Assembly: GCA_001929475.1 (NCBI GenBank)
Contig: LXFE01004245.1
Coordinates: 142-51,270 of the forward strand
Source of the DNA: Neolecta irregularis DAH-3
Taxonomy: Eukaryota > Ascomycota > Neolectomycetes > Neolectales > Neolectaceae
Direction of reading: 5' to 3'
Length of the DNA stretch: 51,129 nt
Shown here piece by piece: positions 1 to 9,124 of the stretch. Each line of letters opens with the position of its first letter. Position 1 is the first letter of the stretch. A model generated the notes under the pieces. It had not been told where the DNA came from. It saw nothing but the letters and a program-made list of their open reading frames with translations, and did no database searches. A program made the position numbers and the translations under genes.

Positions 1-1
1 A

Positions 2-695
2 GACTGTCTTGAATCTACTTCCGAAGAAGCTAAAGCTCGTTTAGAAAAATTGACTGGCGCAGTTAAAGTTATTCTTGAGACTATCGGGGAAAATCCGGAA
101 AGACAAGGATTACTCAAGACTCCCGAACGATATGCTCAAGCGATGATGTTTTTCACAAAAGGATATGACGAGAATATTAAAGGTGCCTCTACTATTTTTC
201 CTTCCTGATCCACAGAAATTATAAATGATGCCGTGTTTGAAGAAGATCACGATGAAATGGTCATCGTGAAAGATATCCAAGTGTTCAGCATGTGCGAACA
301 CCATCTCGTTCCATTCTTTGGAAAAGTACGACTCTTTTTTGCCAAAGCTGACTTTCAGATTCACATTGGGTATATTCCCATCCGTAAAGTACTCGGACTC
401 TCAAAACTTGCTCGTATAGCAGAGATGTTTTCACGGAGACTTCAAGTTCAAGAAAGAATGACCAAACAGATTGCCGTCGCCATCAACGAGATACTAAATC
501 CTCGAGGAGTGGCAGTTGTAATGGAAGCAAGTCATCTTTGCATGGTCATGAGAGGCGTTCAGAAACCAGGAAGTTCAACAGTACCTTTTCCTTCCATACC
601 TCGCTGAAAAATAGGTTACCAGTTCGATGATGGGTTGTTTTAGAACTAATCAAAAAAGCAGGGAAGAGTTTCTGAGTCTCATCGGAAAGCCTTGA
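2..695 (+). CDS. FOL2: GTP cyclohydrolase I (5' partial)
   Basis: Catalyses GTP to 7,8-dihydroneopterin triphosphate, the first step of folate and pterin synthesis, in the cytosol. The reading frame is open from base 2, so the N-terminus lies outside the window. Seen: the [17 protein letters not shown] core, the zinc-site motif [33 protein letters not shown] and the second zinc cysteine in [10 protein letters not shown]; it ends [11 protein letters not shown]. Four exons (2-182, 216-325, 359-580, 615-695) are needed to restore the family sequence, giving introns of 33, 33 and 34 nt. The second intron is a multiple of three without a stop, so an ORF caller reads an 11-residue insert inside the catalytic region. 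The other two introns carry stops or shift the frame. Family identity is essentially certain. Confidence 0.96.
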
Positions 696-1540
696 TTCAA
701 GATGAGTCTGTACTTGAGTATTTGAAATATCTACCCGAATTTCCAAATCTATTCAAGCCAGACTAGTTAGTTTTCTTTATTAGATGGGCCAGTGTAAATC
801 AGGCGATGTAAATTGAGAAAGTTAAACTTGATTTTACAATTACATGTGGAACGTTCTAGAAACAATCAAGTCAAATAGGTATTTGTAGCGAATCCGCAAG
901 GACTGGAAAACTGGGACTGATACTGACTTTAGAAAGGGAAACAAAATCTCGTTAAAGAAAGCATGCAAAACTGGTTTGTGTCGCCATCTTGCGAGTCGAA
1001 TTAGCGAACCACAATTGTGAATACTTGATTTCTTCATGAGGCCCAGGATGGAAACAGTAAACGGCACGTGACTATACCAGATCATCACACAGAACCCTTC
1101 TCAGATCCTTTCGCTTAGGAGCAGGAAGAATGAGACTGCTTGCATCGGAATCTGCGGGATCCAGAAAAGCCTGAGAGTACAAATGAAAGGATACAGGAAG
1201 GAAAGATGCTGCTGTAAGAGATTCTGGACCACCTAGACTAGACCAGCATGGAGCCTTGACCATAATTGAATAGCATAGTTCCTTCCAATCAAGCGATCTA
1301 TCCCAACCATAACCAACCTTTGTCCAGATCACCCATTCACAATAGATGTCCTCTGTCAGGATTCTCTGTCAATATCCGGACGAGAAGATATGAGCCTTGG
1401 ATAGAAATGTTTTATCGCTATGGAACGGTCAGCGGCTTGGTTCCATCCGGTCGTCATCCGGTAGCGAGAACTAGCCACAGCTAAAAATTCCTGATCAAGC
1501 AACTTTTGCTAGACATATCTTGTACTCAATTGCATTCGGT
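696..1540. other. Intergenic region, no confident gene
   Basis: 845 bp between two same-strand genes. A minus-strand open frame (1072-1332) and a plus-strand one (1266-1484) exist, but neither resembles a known family or joins cleanly to a neighbour through the short-intron consensus. A CACGTG E-box-like hexamer occurs near 1064-1069. The region probably holds the FOL2 3' UTR and the promoter of the acyltransferase. Confidence 0.5.
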
Positions 1541-2557
1541 ATGCATTTGCACTACATCACGAAAGACGACTGGAATCGAGAGCCGTTGTCTTGTATACTT
1601 CGAATCTGCATCCTTCCAGGGACAAGTCTGATCCTGCTATTCATATGCTGTTATCTGGCCACCACTTCATATCATGTCTTGCGCAAATTTCTCGGGATCA
1701 TTGCAACATTGGCTATCTTGTCCTCGCAAATCGTATTTCTGGAAAGTTGGTTTCTCAATCTCGTCCTTGGGCATATTTACGGAGGCATGGCTCTCAAGAT
1801 CTTGGATATTATCGTCGTGCGATCTCCCCCAAAGATGCTGGGAAACAAGCTCGTCTCATTCAAAGATAGATTGAGGTATTCAATTGCTTTGTGTTCGCAG
1901 ATGCGATATGAAAGCTTCGACATATCCCAGATGAAACACGCCCACTCGTTCCCGAGAATGAGCATATATGAATATCTCGGGATGGTTTTATTCACAATAA
2001 TGCCTGGTCCATTCGCGGAATATCGTCTCTCGTTGAGGCTTCTAGTCGGATTCATCACTGTTGCAGAAACCTTCAATAAAGTAACCGGACCGAGCTCTCC
2101 TTCCCTATTTGGGTCGCTTCTCCGTACAAGGTCGGCCAGAGAATTCTATGGAAAGTCGTGGCATCAAATCTACAGATCACCATTCAATTCAATGGCGTAC
2201 CAACCTGTGGAGCGCTTGCTCGGCCGTGGGTATGCACGTTTTTGCGTATTTTTTCTGAGTGGGATATACCATGCTTATCCGCTCATGACAATGGGAGGTG
2301 TGTTGGGTATGATGACTGGTATGATTCCTGTACTTTTTACCTGGGCCATCTGTACATTTGAAGATCAAATTCTCGGCAAAGGAATGTTGCGAAGGATAAG
2401 CTTCTGGGTCATGATGGCTATTTCTTGCATCGTGATACATCGGGAAACAGCGAATCTTGAACAATTATTCAAGGATCAACGGGAATTTTTATATCCAAAG
2501 TTGAAAATGACCCTTGCTGCTATCATGTATGTAAAGAATATTATAGCAGATCGATAA
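1541..2557 (+). CDS. Wax-synthase-like membrane O-acyltransferase
   Basis: A 338-residue multi-pass membrane protein related to the fungal wax synthase (MBOAT_2) family. Members esterify fatty alcohols or secondary-metabolite hydroxyls with acyl-CoA at the ER. Seen: several hydrophobic helices in the first 80 residues and again after residue 250, and the signature SLFGSLLRTRSAREFYGKSW followed by HQIYRSPF. A conserved His sits in FFLSGIYHA, the expected catalytic position. The usual RGVGW-like motif ahead of the core is degenerate. The ATG at 1541 is chosen because the longer frame upstream opens only with TTG. It is somewhat short for the family, so an upstream exon in 1266-1484 cannot be excluded. 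A minisatellite lies just downstream. The substrate is unknown and no biosynthetic cluster surrounds it. Confidence 0.75.
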   Translation: MHLHYITKDDWNREPLSCILRICILPGTSLILLFICCYLATTSYHVLRKFLGIIATLAILSSQIVFLESWFLNLVLGHIYGGMALKILDIIVVRSPPKMLGNKLVSFKDRLRYSIALCSQMRYESFDISQMKHAHSFPRMSIYEYLGMVLFTIMPGPFAEYRLSLRLLVGFITVAETFNKVTGPSSPSLFGSLLRTRSAREFYGKSWHQIYRSPFNSMAYQPVERLLGRGYARFCVFFLSGIYHAYPLMTMGGVLGMMTGMIPVLFTWAICTFEDQILGKGMLRRISFWVMMAISCIVIHRETANLEQLFKDQREFLYPKLKMTLAAIMYVKNIIADR

Positions 2558-3261
2558 TACAGCTGCTCGTTTGGCCCCCCAGTTATCCTCCACCCAGATA
2601 TGATCAAAGGTATCCTTGATTCCAAACTTGCGATTGAAGAAGGGTTAGGCGGGAGGGAAGGGACGCGCGGCACAGGTGGGACAGGCGAGTCGGGAGGAAT
2701 GCGCGGGACTGGCGAGGCGGGAGGAACGCGTGGGACTGGCGAGACGGGAGGAATGCGCGGGACTGGCGAGACGGGAGGAATGCGTGGGACTGGCGAGACG
2801 GGAGGAACGCGTGGGACTGTGGCCAATTGTAGGTGGTATTGAGGTTTGTGGATTTTACAAGGGACAGAACACAGCTGGCATGACGTGAAGTATGATATTA
2901 CACCCTCATTGAGTGTCATAGGTATTGATCTTATGGGAGATATCCTGTTCAATTCTAGCTGAATGTCATATCTTTGTCATAGTGAACTGTTTGTGAAAAG
3001 ATTCCGTGTTCGTTGATAGAGGACGCTCTAGAGCTGGCTGTTCTGATGGTCAAATGACGGGAATGTCTTTTCACGACATATATCATATATTGAATGCGAT
3101 TGATGGTGCATGCGCCAACAACTACTACAGGAAGAAGAACAAAATGTCTTCAAGGTGATGTCATTAAATACAACTCTATGAGTGCCAATTTATGTATTTC
3201 AAAATGGTCAGTGAGATTTTGTCACAATGCCCATGAGTGAAGCAAAACACCAAAAATGTAT
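2558..3261. other. Intergenic region between convergent genes
   Basis: Apart from the 27-bp minisatellite at 2678-2819, this stretch between the 3' ends of the acyltransferase and AP-1 mu genes shows no gene. It probably holds both 3' UTRs. Confidence 0.5.
2678..2819. repeat. 27-bp GC-rich minisatellite, about 5 copies
   Basis: Five consecutive 27-bp units begin at 2678, 2705, 2732, 2759 and 2786, followed by a 7-bp partial unit. The consensus is GGGACTGGCGAGACGGGAGG followed by AAYGCGY. Units differ at only a few positions, mostly transitions, and a more degenerate unit precedes them. Because 27 is a multiple of three, open frames run through the array on both strands (Pro-rich on minus, Gly/Arg-rich on plus). 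No such protein is recognisable, and one frame overlaps the acyltransferase 3' end. Confidence 0.95.
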
Positions 3262-4760
3262 CTATACACTGCTTTGCCTGAAACTTACATCATTCGCAGT
3301 GGTAATATACCGCACCCATGGGAGTGCAGTGTACATTAATCGAGGTTCCGTGATCTAGAGTCAGCTTTGTCTTGCAAATGGCTACATACCTTGAGATATC
3401 GAACTTGAATCCCGCTCGTCGTGAAATAAGGGATCTCAAATTTCACTTCGACAGGACGGCCCCGTTTGTCTGGTTCCGCTGTCTATTAGCAGGGTTAAGT
3501 AAGGAAAGGACATACAACTATTCCCTTTAACACTTGGAAGACCGAGTTCTGCCCTCATAAGAAACTCCCTCCCTCCAGAAAACTGCTTGATTTTCCAAAT
3601 AATAGCAGACCTTTCCGGCGCATATTGCACAGATCCAATAGAGGTTCGAAAGCGAGGTGTATCTGCGTCATCAGGAACCGGAACGATGATTTCAACGTTA
3701 TTTGCCGTTGAACGTCGTTTGAATTGTGCTTTTGCCTGATATTAGTCTAGAATAATAGAGAAACAGACTTTAATCATATACTCAATCCGTGAGCCAGAAT
3801 GACTTTCAACCACACATTCGACCCAAATTAATGGTTTCACTTGTGTATTTAGGCGATAACTCATCAATTCGAATTCCCCATCTGGAGGAATAAATGATAT
3901 TGTACGGTCATTCTCGAATCGAGATAAGCGTACACATTGATGAAATTTAACGTCTTCCATTTCAATTGCCTTGCCGCGGGATACGCGTCCTGTATTCTCA
4001 AACATCACTTTGTCGTTTAAACCAAGCCTTAGGTCAGGCATCCCAGAGAGAAAACACTTCATTTTAACGGAGCCGAGTATTTCACTTCGTAAAACATTTC
4101 CATTTGTATTTACCTACCCGTTAGGCAAACTTTAATACGAGATGAAGTACGAGTAGATTGACTGCCTCAATAACATCTAGAAAGACCTCATTCTTACGAT
4201 ATTTTATACCCTCGGACCGCCATGATACTGCATTCGTAACAGCTACTGGAGGACGGGCTTGAACCTCGAGTTTGTGGCTTTCTTGCGTGATGTATCTAAG
4301 AATCAGATGAGGGGAATGGGGTGCTACTCTTGAAGTATTTTGGTTTCTGTGGTTTGAGGATACCCGAAATCCATCATTTCATCCAACAGTTCATAAATCA
4401 CCACAAAGTTGTCTCTGATTGATTCCTCTTCGAGGGTTTTGAAGTATTCCGTCAGAACCTGAGTGACTTTGTGAAGGAATAGTAGGATTGCAGTTGCATT
4501 TGAATTGCGTCTTGTAAGAGCAAGAAGGTATAGATTGCTGTGTTTGATATAGAGGTACTCGTACATCAGTACTGTGAAACTAAAGAAAACACGTTTATTC
4601 CTTCGTGACTGAAGCACGGCGTAACCACAGCACTCTCATCCTCCGCTTCCACTACCAGCGGCATGAATTTCTCGACGGCGCTCATTGGAACATCGCCTCT
4701 GTAGTTCCTTGCAAGAAGAGTGCGGAATTTGAGATCAAGGAAGAATATAGCAGAGGCCAT
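3262..4760 (-). CDS. APM1: AP-1 clathrin adaptor complex subunit mu
   Basis: Medium subunit of the AP-1 adaptor, which selects cargo with tyrosine-based signals for clathrin vesicles between trans-Golgi and endosomes. The protein starts MASAIFFLDLKFRTLLARNY. A longin-like N-terminal domain contains EESIRDNFVVIYELLDEMMD, and the mu-homology domain holds KCFLSGMPDLRLGLNDK, VKFHQCVRLSRFENDRTISF and RSTANNVEIIVPVP. It closes with ALPWVRYIT. The gene is split by several introns of about 33-43 nt; those bounding the last two exons are about 37 and 35 nt. The ATG at 4760 matches the family start. Sequence is very close to filamentous ascomycete orthologues. It shares a 76-bp divergent promoter with the WW-domain gene. 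The final 10 residues after YITTAND are atypical, so the last junction is less certain. Confidence 0.95.
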
Positions 4761-4836
4761 TTGGGTGGTTGGGAGAGAAGTAGCGATCAAAGTCCATTTT
4801 GTCCATACGTCCCTCCATATTGCCATACAGTCATAC

Positions 4837-5451
4837 ATGGATGAAACACATCCACCGCTACCAGATGAACTAGTTCCAGCATTAAATACAAACCCACCGC
4901 ATCTTTCTGCTTCAGCAGATCCGCTTCCTGCTGAGAATACGCAGCTTGACGAAGCTCCGCCGTTACCTCCAGAACCAGTTCCAGATCGACCCGCAGACGA
5001 CGGCTGGCATGCCATTTTCGAAAATTCTATCCAGGCATACTACTTCTGGAACTCGATCACAAATGAAACTACTTGGACAAATCCTCGCCTTCCAGGAGCC
5101 CACGTGAATGAGAAATTGAACCCAGAGCAACTCCTTAGACTTCAAAATGAAGCTTTAAAAGCACAGGAACCGGAATACGCATACTCTCAACGGTTTAGCA
5201 GACGTACAGGAAAATTTCTAAGCGAATCAAAACGTCCTGAAAATCACACGAAAGACGCCCGGGCAAGAAAACAACTAGAGCAGTTCTATGATATCGAAGC
5301 CTTCGAGAAACAACGCGCTGGTAGGAGCTTGCTTGAAGAACGCCGGAATATGAAATTTCCTAAATCGCAGTTGAAAGAACTGATCAAGAAACGAAATGAG
5401 AGGAAAGAAGCTAGAAAGAGAGGTTTGCTTGCCTTGCGACCCGATTGTTGA
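4837..5451 (+). CDS. WW-domain protein
   Basis: A 204-residue protein with an acidic, proline-rich N-terminus and one WW domain at about residues 49-80. The first Trp is in DGWHAIFEN, the aromatic pair in AYYFWNS, and the second Trp in ETTWTNPRLPG. The basic C-terminal half (QRFSRRTGKFLSES, FYDIEAFEKQRAGRS, LIKKRNERKEARKRG) matches the layout of fungal WW proteins of unknown function thought to act near RNA processing. WW domains bind proline-rich ligands; the partner here is unknown. The start at 4837 (MDETHPPLPDE) is preferred over the upstream in-frame ATG at 4720, because that extension is antisense to the first exon of AP-1 mu. A single exon suffices. Confidence 0.8.
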   Translation: MDETHPPLPDELVPALNTNPPHLSASADPLPAENTQLDEAPPLPPEPVPDRPADDGWHAIFENSIQAYYFWNSITNETTWTNPRLPGAHVNEKLNPEQLLRLQNEALKAQEPEYAYSQRFSRRTGKFLSESKRPENHTKDARARKQLEQFYDIEAFEKQRAGRSLLEERRNMKFPKSQLKELIKKRNERKEARKRGLLALRPDC

Positions 5452-5538
5452 CTAGTAGGTTGGCTTATGGACGATGATCTTATTCCCCCTTCGGATCCAA
5501 GAGGCCGTTAACCTTGTGTTGCATTGTATTTTTATTGA

Positions 5539-6998
5539 TTAACCCTTATTTTCCCTAGCCAGTTGTTCGATCTTGAGTTCTTTACTGCACGCCCTCAATT
5601 CACGTCTTTCACCATTCCATTCACTGGGAACTTGACCGCCTTTACCGGCCTGCATGCACCAGTCATATAGAAATTGCCCGTACTCACAATCCTTTGGGTA
5701 ACCAAAGCAATGAAACTTTCGGTCTTCACCAGTTTCTGCTATCCTCTCACTTTCAGCGATCAACATCTTTTCCTTAGTAGGCAGCCATAGACGTCCGCTC
5801 CATACTCGTGCCATCACGCATCCTTCTCCTTCTGCTATCGGAAATGGCACCTTGCTCATTATGCGTTGGAAGAGAAGAATGACAATTTACGATTTGCCAA
5901 GGCAGTCCCACAAAAGCCAAACTCGGGTCTTGAATCCAGAAAATTTGTTCATAAAGTCCACGGATTCGTTCACCGTCAGAAATCAATGCATTTTCTCCAT
6001 GACAGAATCGATTCATGAATGGTAAAGAATAATAGTAACCTGTTGCAAAGATCACTTTATCAATTTCTGTGAGTTTTTGCCCATCTTTCAGATATATCGC
6101 ATTTTCATCAGCACAAAAATGAGATATTGGGGGAACTTCGAGAATTTGTGGGTTCGGAAGCCAGGGGAGTTGTGATGTTGAACGAATGGATCTCAGAATT
6201 GGGAGTAGCGCTGTATCAGCTAACTGAATTGTGATATCGAGGCCTGAGGCCCCATTTCCTATCACCAAGATTTTCTTAAAATCAAGACCGTACCGAAACT
6301 GAAATACCTGATTTTTGAACTCTTCGGGTCGTCGATAATATTTTGCGTGCATAACCCTCCCGGGAAATCGATTGGCAAAATCTGTTAAACCTTCCGTGAC
6401 CGGAATAGCTGGAACTTCATAGTGACCTTTCCAATCAATCCTGAATGGATCAAACTATACCGGACGCAACACATAAAAAATCAAAGCGTTCTTCAATTTC
6501 TCGTTCTGAATATTTAACTCGTAATACCCATTCACTTCCTTCCTTCCATGTATCAATGACCTCGCTTTCAAAGCTGATTAACTCCAGTAAATCAAAGGCG
6601 TAGTCTTGAAGATACTTCAACACAACTGAGCGATGAGGAAACATATCTGTTCCTTCAGGAAATGGAAACCCGTTGAAAGCCATTAATTTTGATGGTAAAT
6701 TGGTGTACAGAGTTTCGTACATGGGAGAAATATATTCGCAATCAACAGGTTTATCTTCCAAGTTGAAGTCTCTGGACGACATGGATCGCCACGGAGATGC
6801 ATTGGAATTGTATACCCTAAGTATGAATGACCCTGCAGCAAAAACCACATACCAAACTCCACCGACAGATTTTTTCCGTTCGAATGCTTTTATTGTGGAA
6901 AATGCATCTTCAGATCTCAATGCCTTAATCGCAGCAAGCCCACTGGCACCTGCACCGATAACTGCTACTCGTTTCTGCATGCTTTGGTAGTGACACAT
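5539..6998 (-). CDS. Flavin-containing monooxygenase
   Basis: An FAD- and NADPH-dependent class B monooxygenase that oxygenates nucleophilic N or S atoms of small substrates. Seen: the FAD-binding GAGASGLAA near the N-terminus, GGVW after removal of an intron, the FMO fingerprint FPGRVMHAKYYR, a second dinucleotide fold VIGNGASGLDI and FATGYYYSLPF. The C-terminal helix ends QLARENKG. At least four introns of 36, 34, 33 and 40 nt are needed. The 36- and 33-nt ones are stop-free multiples of three. The ATG at 6998 is used; one at 6980 (MQKRVAVIGAG) is equally possible. Yeast Fmo1 makes oxidising equivalents for ER folding, but fungal FMOs are diverse and this one could be metabolic. It is divergent from YAR1 with 54 bp between start codons. 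Confidence 0.92.
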
Positions 6999-7052
6999 CT
7001 TGCCCTATTCGGAAGTTGACCGCACCACTACTCGAAAGAAACTGTTTTGGAT

Positions 7053-7595
7053 ATGGTACTCAACGAACAAATTATAGATGATCTCGTATATGCAGCAAGG
7101 ATAGGAGACCTTTCCGAAGTTCAGGAGGTTTTGAAGGCAGCTCCGAAAATTCAGATGGGAGATCTCAGAGATGAACAGGGTAATACGCCTTTACATATGG
7201 TACTATTCTTTACGTCAAATGCCGTAAACAATGCTTAGGCTGCTGCAAATAATCATCTCCAGGTAGTCAAATATCTGATTTCGCAAACGTCAGATAAAAC
7301 TGACCTTTCAACTCTAAACGCTCGGGGAAATACAGCGTTACATTGGAGTGCGCTCAACGGTCATTTGGACATTGTTATTGAGCTTGTCAATGCAGGTATC
7401 GATCCTTTACTCAAGAATGACTCTGGCAAAACTGCCCTTTGGGAGGCGGAGACAAATGGGAGGAAGGAGGTTACTGAGTGGTTATTCGCCAATGCAAGGC
7501 TAGACGAAGATGGTGAGAGACAAGGGGAGACGGAAGAGCCAGTGGAAACACCTCATGAGGAGGTCAACAGGCTGAATATTGGGAAGGATGGATAG
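7053..7595 (+). CDS. YAR1: Ankyrin-repeat protein, Yar1-like Rps3 chaperone
   Basis: In yeast Yar1 binds ribosomal protein S3 and keeps it soluble until 40S assembly. This predicted protein of about 167 residues has the same layout. An N-terminal helix (LVYAARIGDLSEVQEVL) is followed by ankyrin repeats marked by GNTPLHMAAANNHLQVVKYL and GNTALHWSALNGHLDIVIEL. An acidic tail ends EEVNRLNIGKDG, matching the EKLNI-type ending of yeast Yar1. One intron (7200-7238, 39 nt) interrupts the repeat. The ATG at 7053 is used because the frame further upstream opens with TTG. Ankyrin proteins are common, so the orthology rests on length, position of repeats and the tail. It converges with UBC7 with about 90 bp between stop codons. 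Confidence 0.85.
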
Positions 7596-7684
7596 CAATG
7601 TGAGTTCTTCTATTATGTTGTAAATAAAGATAGATAAAAGGCCATTAGCCAATTTGTGAAACAATGAAGATTCCGTACCCACTA

Positions 7685-8459
7685 TCATCTTAGCTTGGTA
7701 TTTCCCCCAAGCTCCTCCTCAGAATCCTGTAGAGCAGGAAGTCCCACCACTTCCCTGGCAAGATTCCTGACTTTTCGGTTATAACCAGTGCGATCATCCC
7801 TCCACATTTTGCACGCGTCGATATTTGCACCAGATTCATCATTTGGTTCCGCCAACATACTCATCACACTCAATAATATCTTTTCGACACTTTGCACCGG
7901 AGACCATCGTTCTGGCAAGAATTACCAAAAAGCAAAATGGCGGATATACCGGATGAAGACTCATACATATTTGGATCGTCTCCCGGTGAGTGGAGGATTG
8001 AAATGCAGACAGTTCCGTCTTGATAAACTGCCTTGTCGGTTGATAACCCTGAGGGAAACATACTGTTAGGATGGAACATTTCGCAAGTAAATTTCATAGA
8101 TGGAGGCGACAATGGGTAATCCTCCGATGTCAGTATTAATCCATTTGTCAAGCTACCTTTGGAAATTTCAACGTGGCAGGAAATACTCCTCCCTCAAGCG
8201 GAGTACCAGGACTTCCTACTCTGTCAGTATAGTATAGCAATATCATTACCATTAATGTAGCATTCCCACTCAAACATGTTATCCTCATCCGGGGGGCCTA
8301 ACATGCTAAGTTATTTTGACTGACTACGCGAAAATACCGGCCCAGATTCCTTCAGGTGGGTTTTTCGTGATTTCTTTGTACTCAGTCATAAGTCTCTATT
8401 GTATCAAGATATATGACGCCTCGTAAGTCGTATACTCTCAAGGCGATGGCTGCGGACAT
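7685..8459 (-). CDS. UBC7: Ubiquitin-conjugating enzyme E2, Ubc7 type
   Basis: ER-associated E2 that passes ubiquitin to substrates of the Hrd1 and Doa10 ligases in ERAD. After splicing the protein begins [20 protein letters not shown]. It continues [36 protein letters not shown], the HPN motif in [14 protein letters not shown] (this Cys is catalytic) and [20 protein letters not shown]. That last loop carries the acidic insertion typical of Ubc7/UBE2G, not of Ubc4-type E2s. Six introns of about 31-41 nt split this roughly 175-residue gene, among the highest intron densities in the window. The intron between WECYIN and VGSPGT is about 31 nt. The C-terminal tail after MWRDDR is slightly longer than usual and ends GGNTKLR. 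Confidence 0.94.
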
Positions 8460-9124
8460 TTTAGATAGTATTATGGGATGATAGACAAGCGAAATAGCAC
8501 TGCTATTGTGTTCGAATGCAGGTTGAGGTCAAGTTTTGCTCGCAATGGGAAGCCACGTGGTTTGGTGTCTGTGGGTTGGGGATACTAAGGGAAAACAGGA
8601 TGGTTGTATTCAGTGTGTCCATCAATCAATCCGATTGATTGATGAACACGCTGGATATATTAATTGAAAAATACATGATCAAGATATTATTACAGTGCGA
8701 CGATCTTCCCTAGTTTCGTGGAATAAATTCCTTTGGATTGCGATTCCTTAGAAATGAATGGGCACCCGTTTTCCACGCCAAGCGGCAAATAATACCTAAG
8801 TAAACGAAGATTTTCAGTATATATTGAATGGTTACTCAGTTGAGGTTGAGTCTGGTTGAAAAAGAGAGTATAACCGGTGAGATAGTTAGATCGGGTCTTA
8901 GAACTACTGGTGTACGATACTGAAGAGCCTCCGTGAAGACAGTCGAGTGGAAGAATGAACGTAATATATCAGTAAAAGATGAAAAATAACAAGCTAAGGG
9001 AGAAGCCAAACAATAAGGAAGCTATAGTTTCAATAAAATTTGTAGGATACATGAATTTCTGGACGTGCAAGAATTTCGGTTTATGATTAAAAAACCTAGA
9101 AATGTCATTAAGTTTCAACAGCAA
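8460..9124. other. Intergenic region, no gene seen
   Basis: 665 bp between two minus-strand genes. It is AT-rich and contains the inverted repeat at 8612-8652. No conserved reading frame was found on either strand. It should contain the UBC7 promoter (right-hand side of 8459) and the URC4 3' UTR. Confidence 0.5.
8612..8652. repeat. Near-perfect 19-bp inverted repeat with 3-bp spacer
   Basis: The arms AGTGTGTCCATCAATCAAT and ATTGATTGATGAACACGCT are separated by CCG and pair at 17 of 19 positions; the inner 11 bp are perfect. It lies about 150 bp upstream of the UBC7 start and about 470 bp past the URC4 stop. It could be an operator-like protein site, a hairpin in the URC4 3' UTR or a MITE footprint. 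There is no oligo-T tract to suggest a terminator. Confidence 0.8.

Noticed and set aside
207-209. Apparent premature TGA in GTP cyclohydrolase
   Set aside because: It lies inside a 33-nt intron (183-215); splicing restores the conserved sequence.
2476-2952. Minus-strand Pro-rich ORF (VPRIPPVSP repeats)
   Set aside because: It is produced by the 27-bp minisatellite, overlaps the acyltransferase 3' end and has no non-repetitive conserved part.
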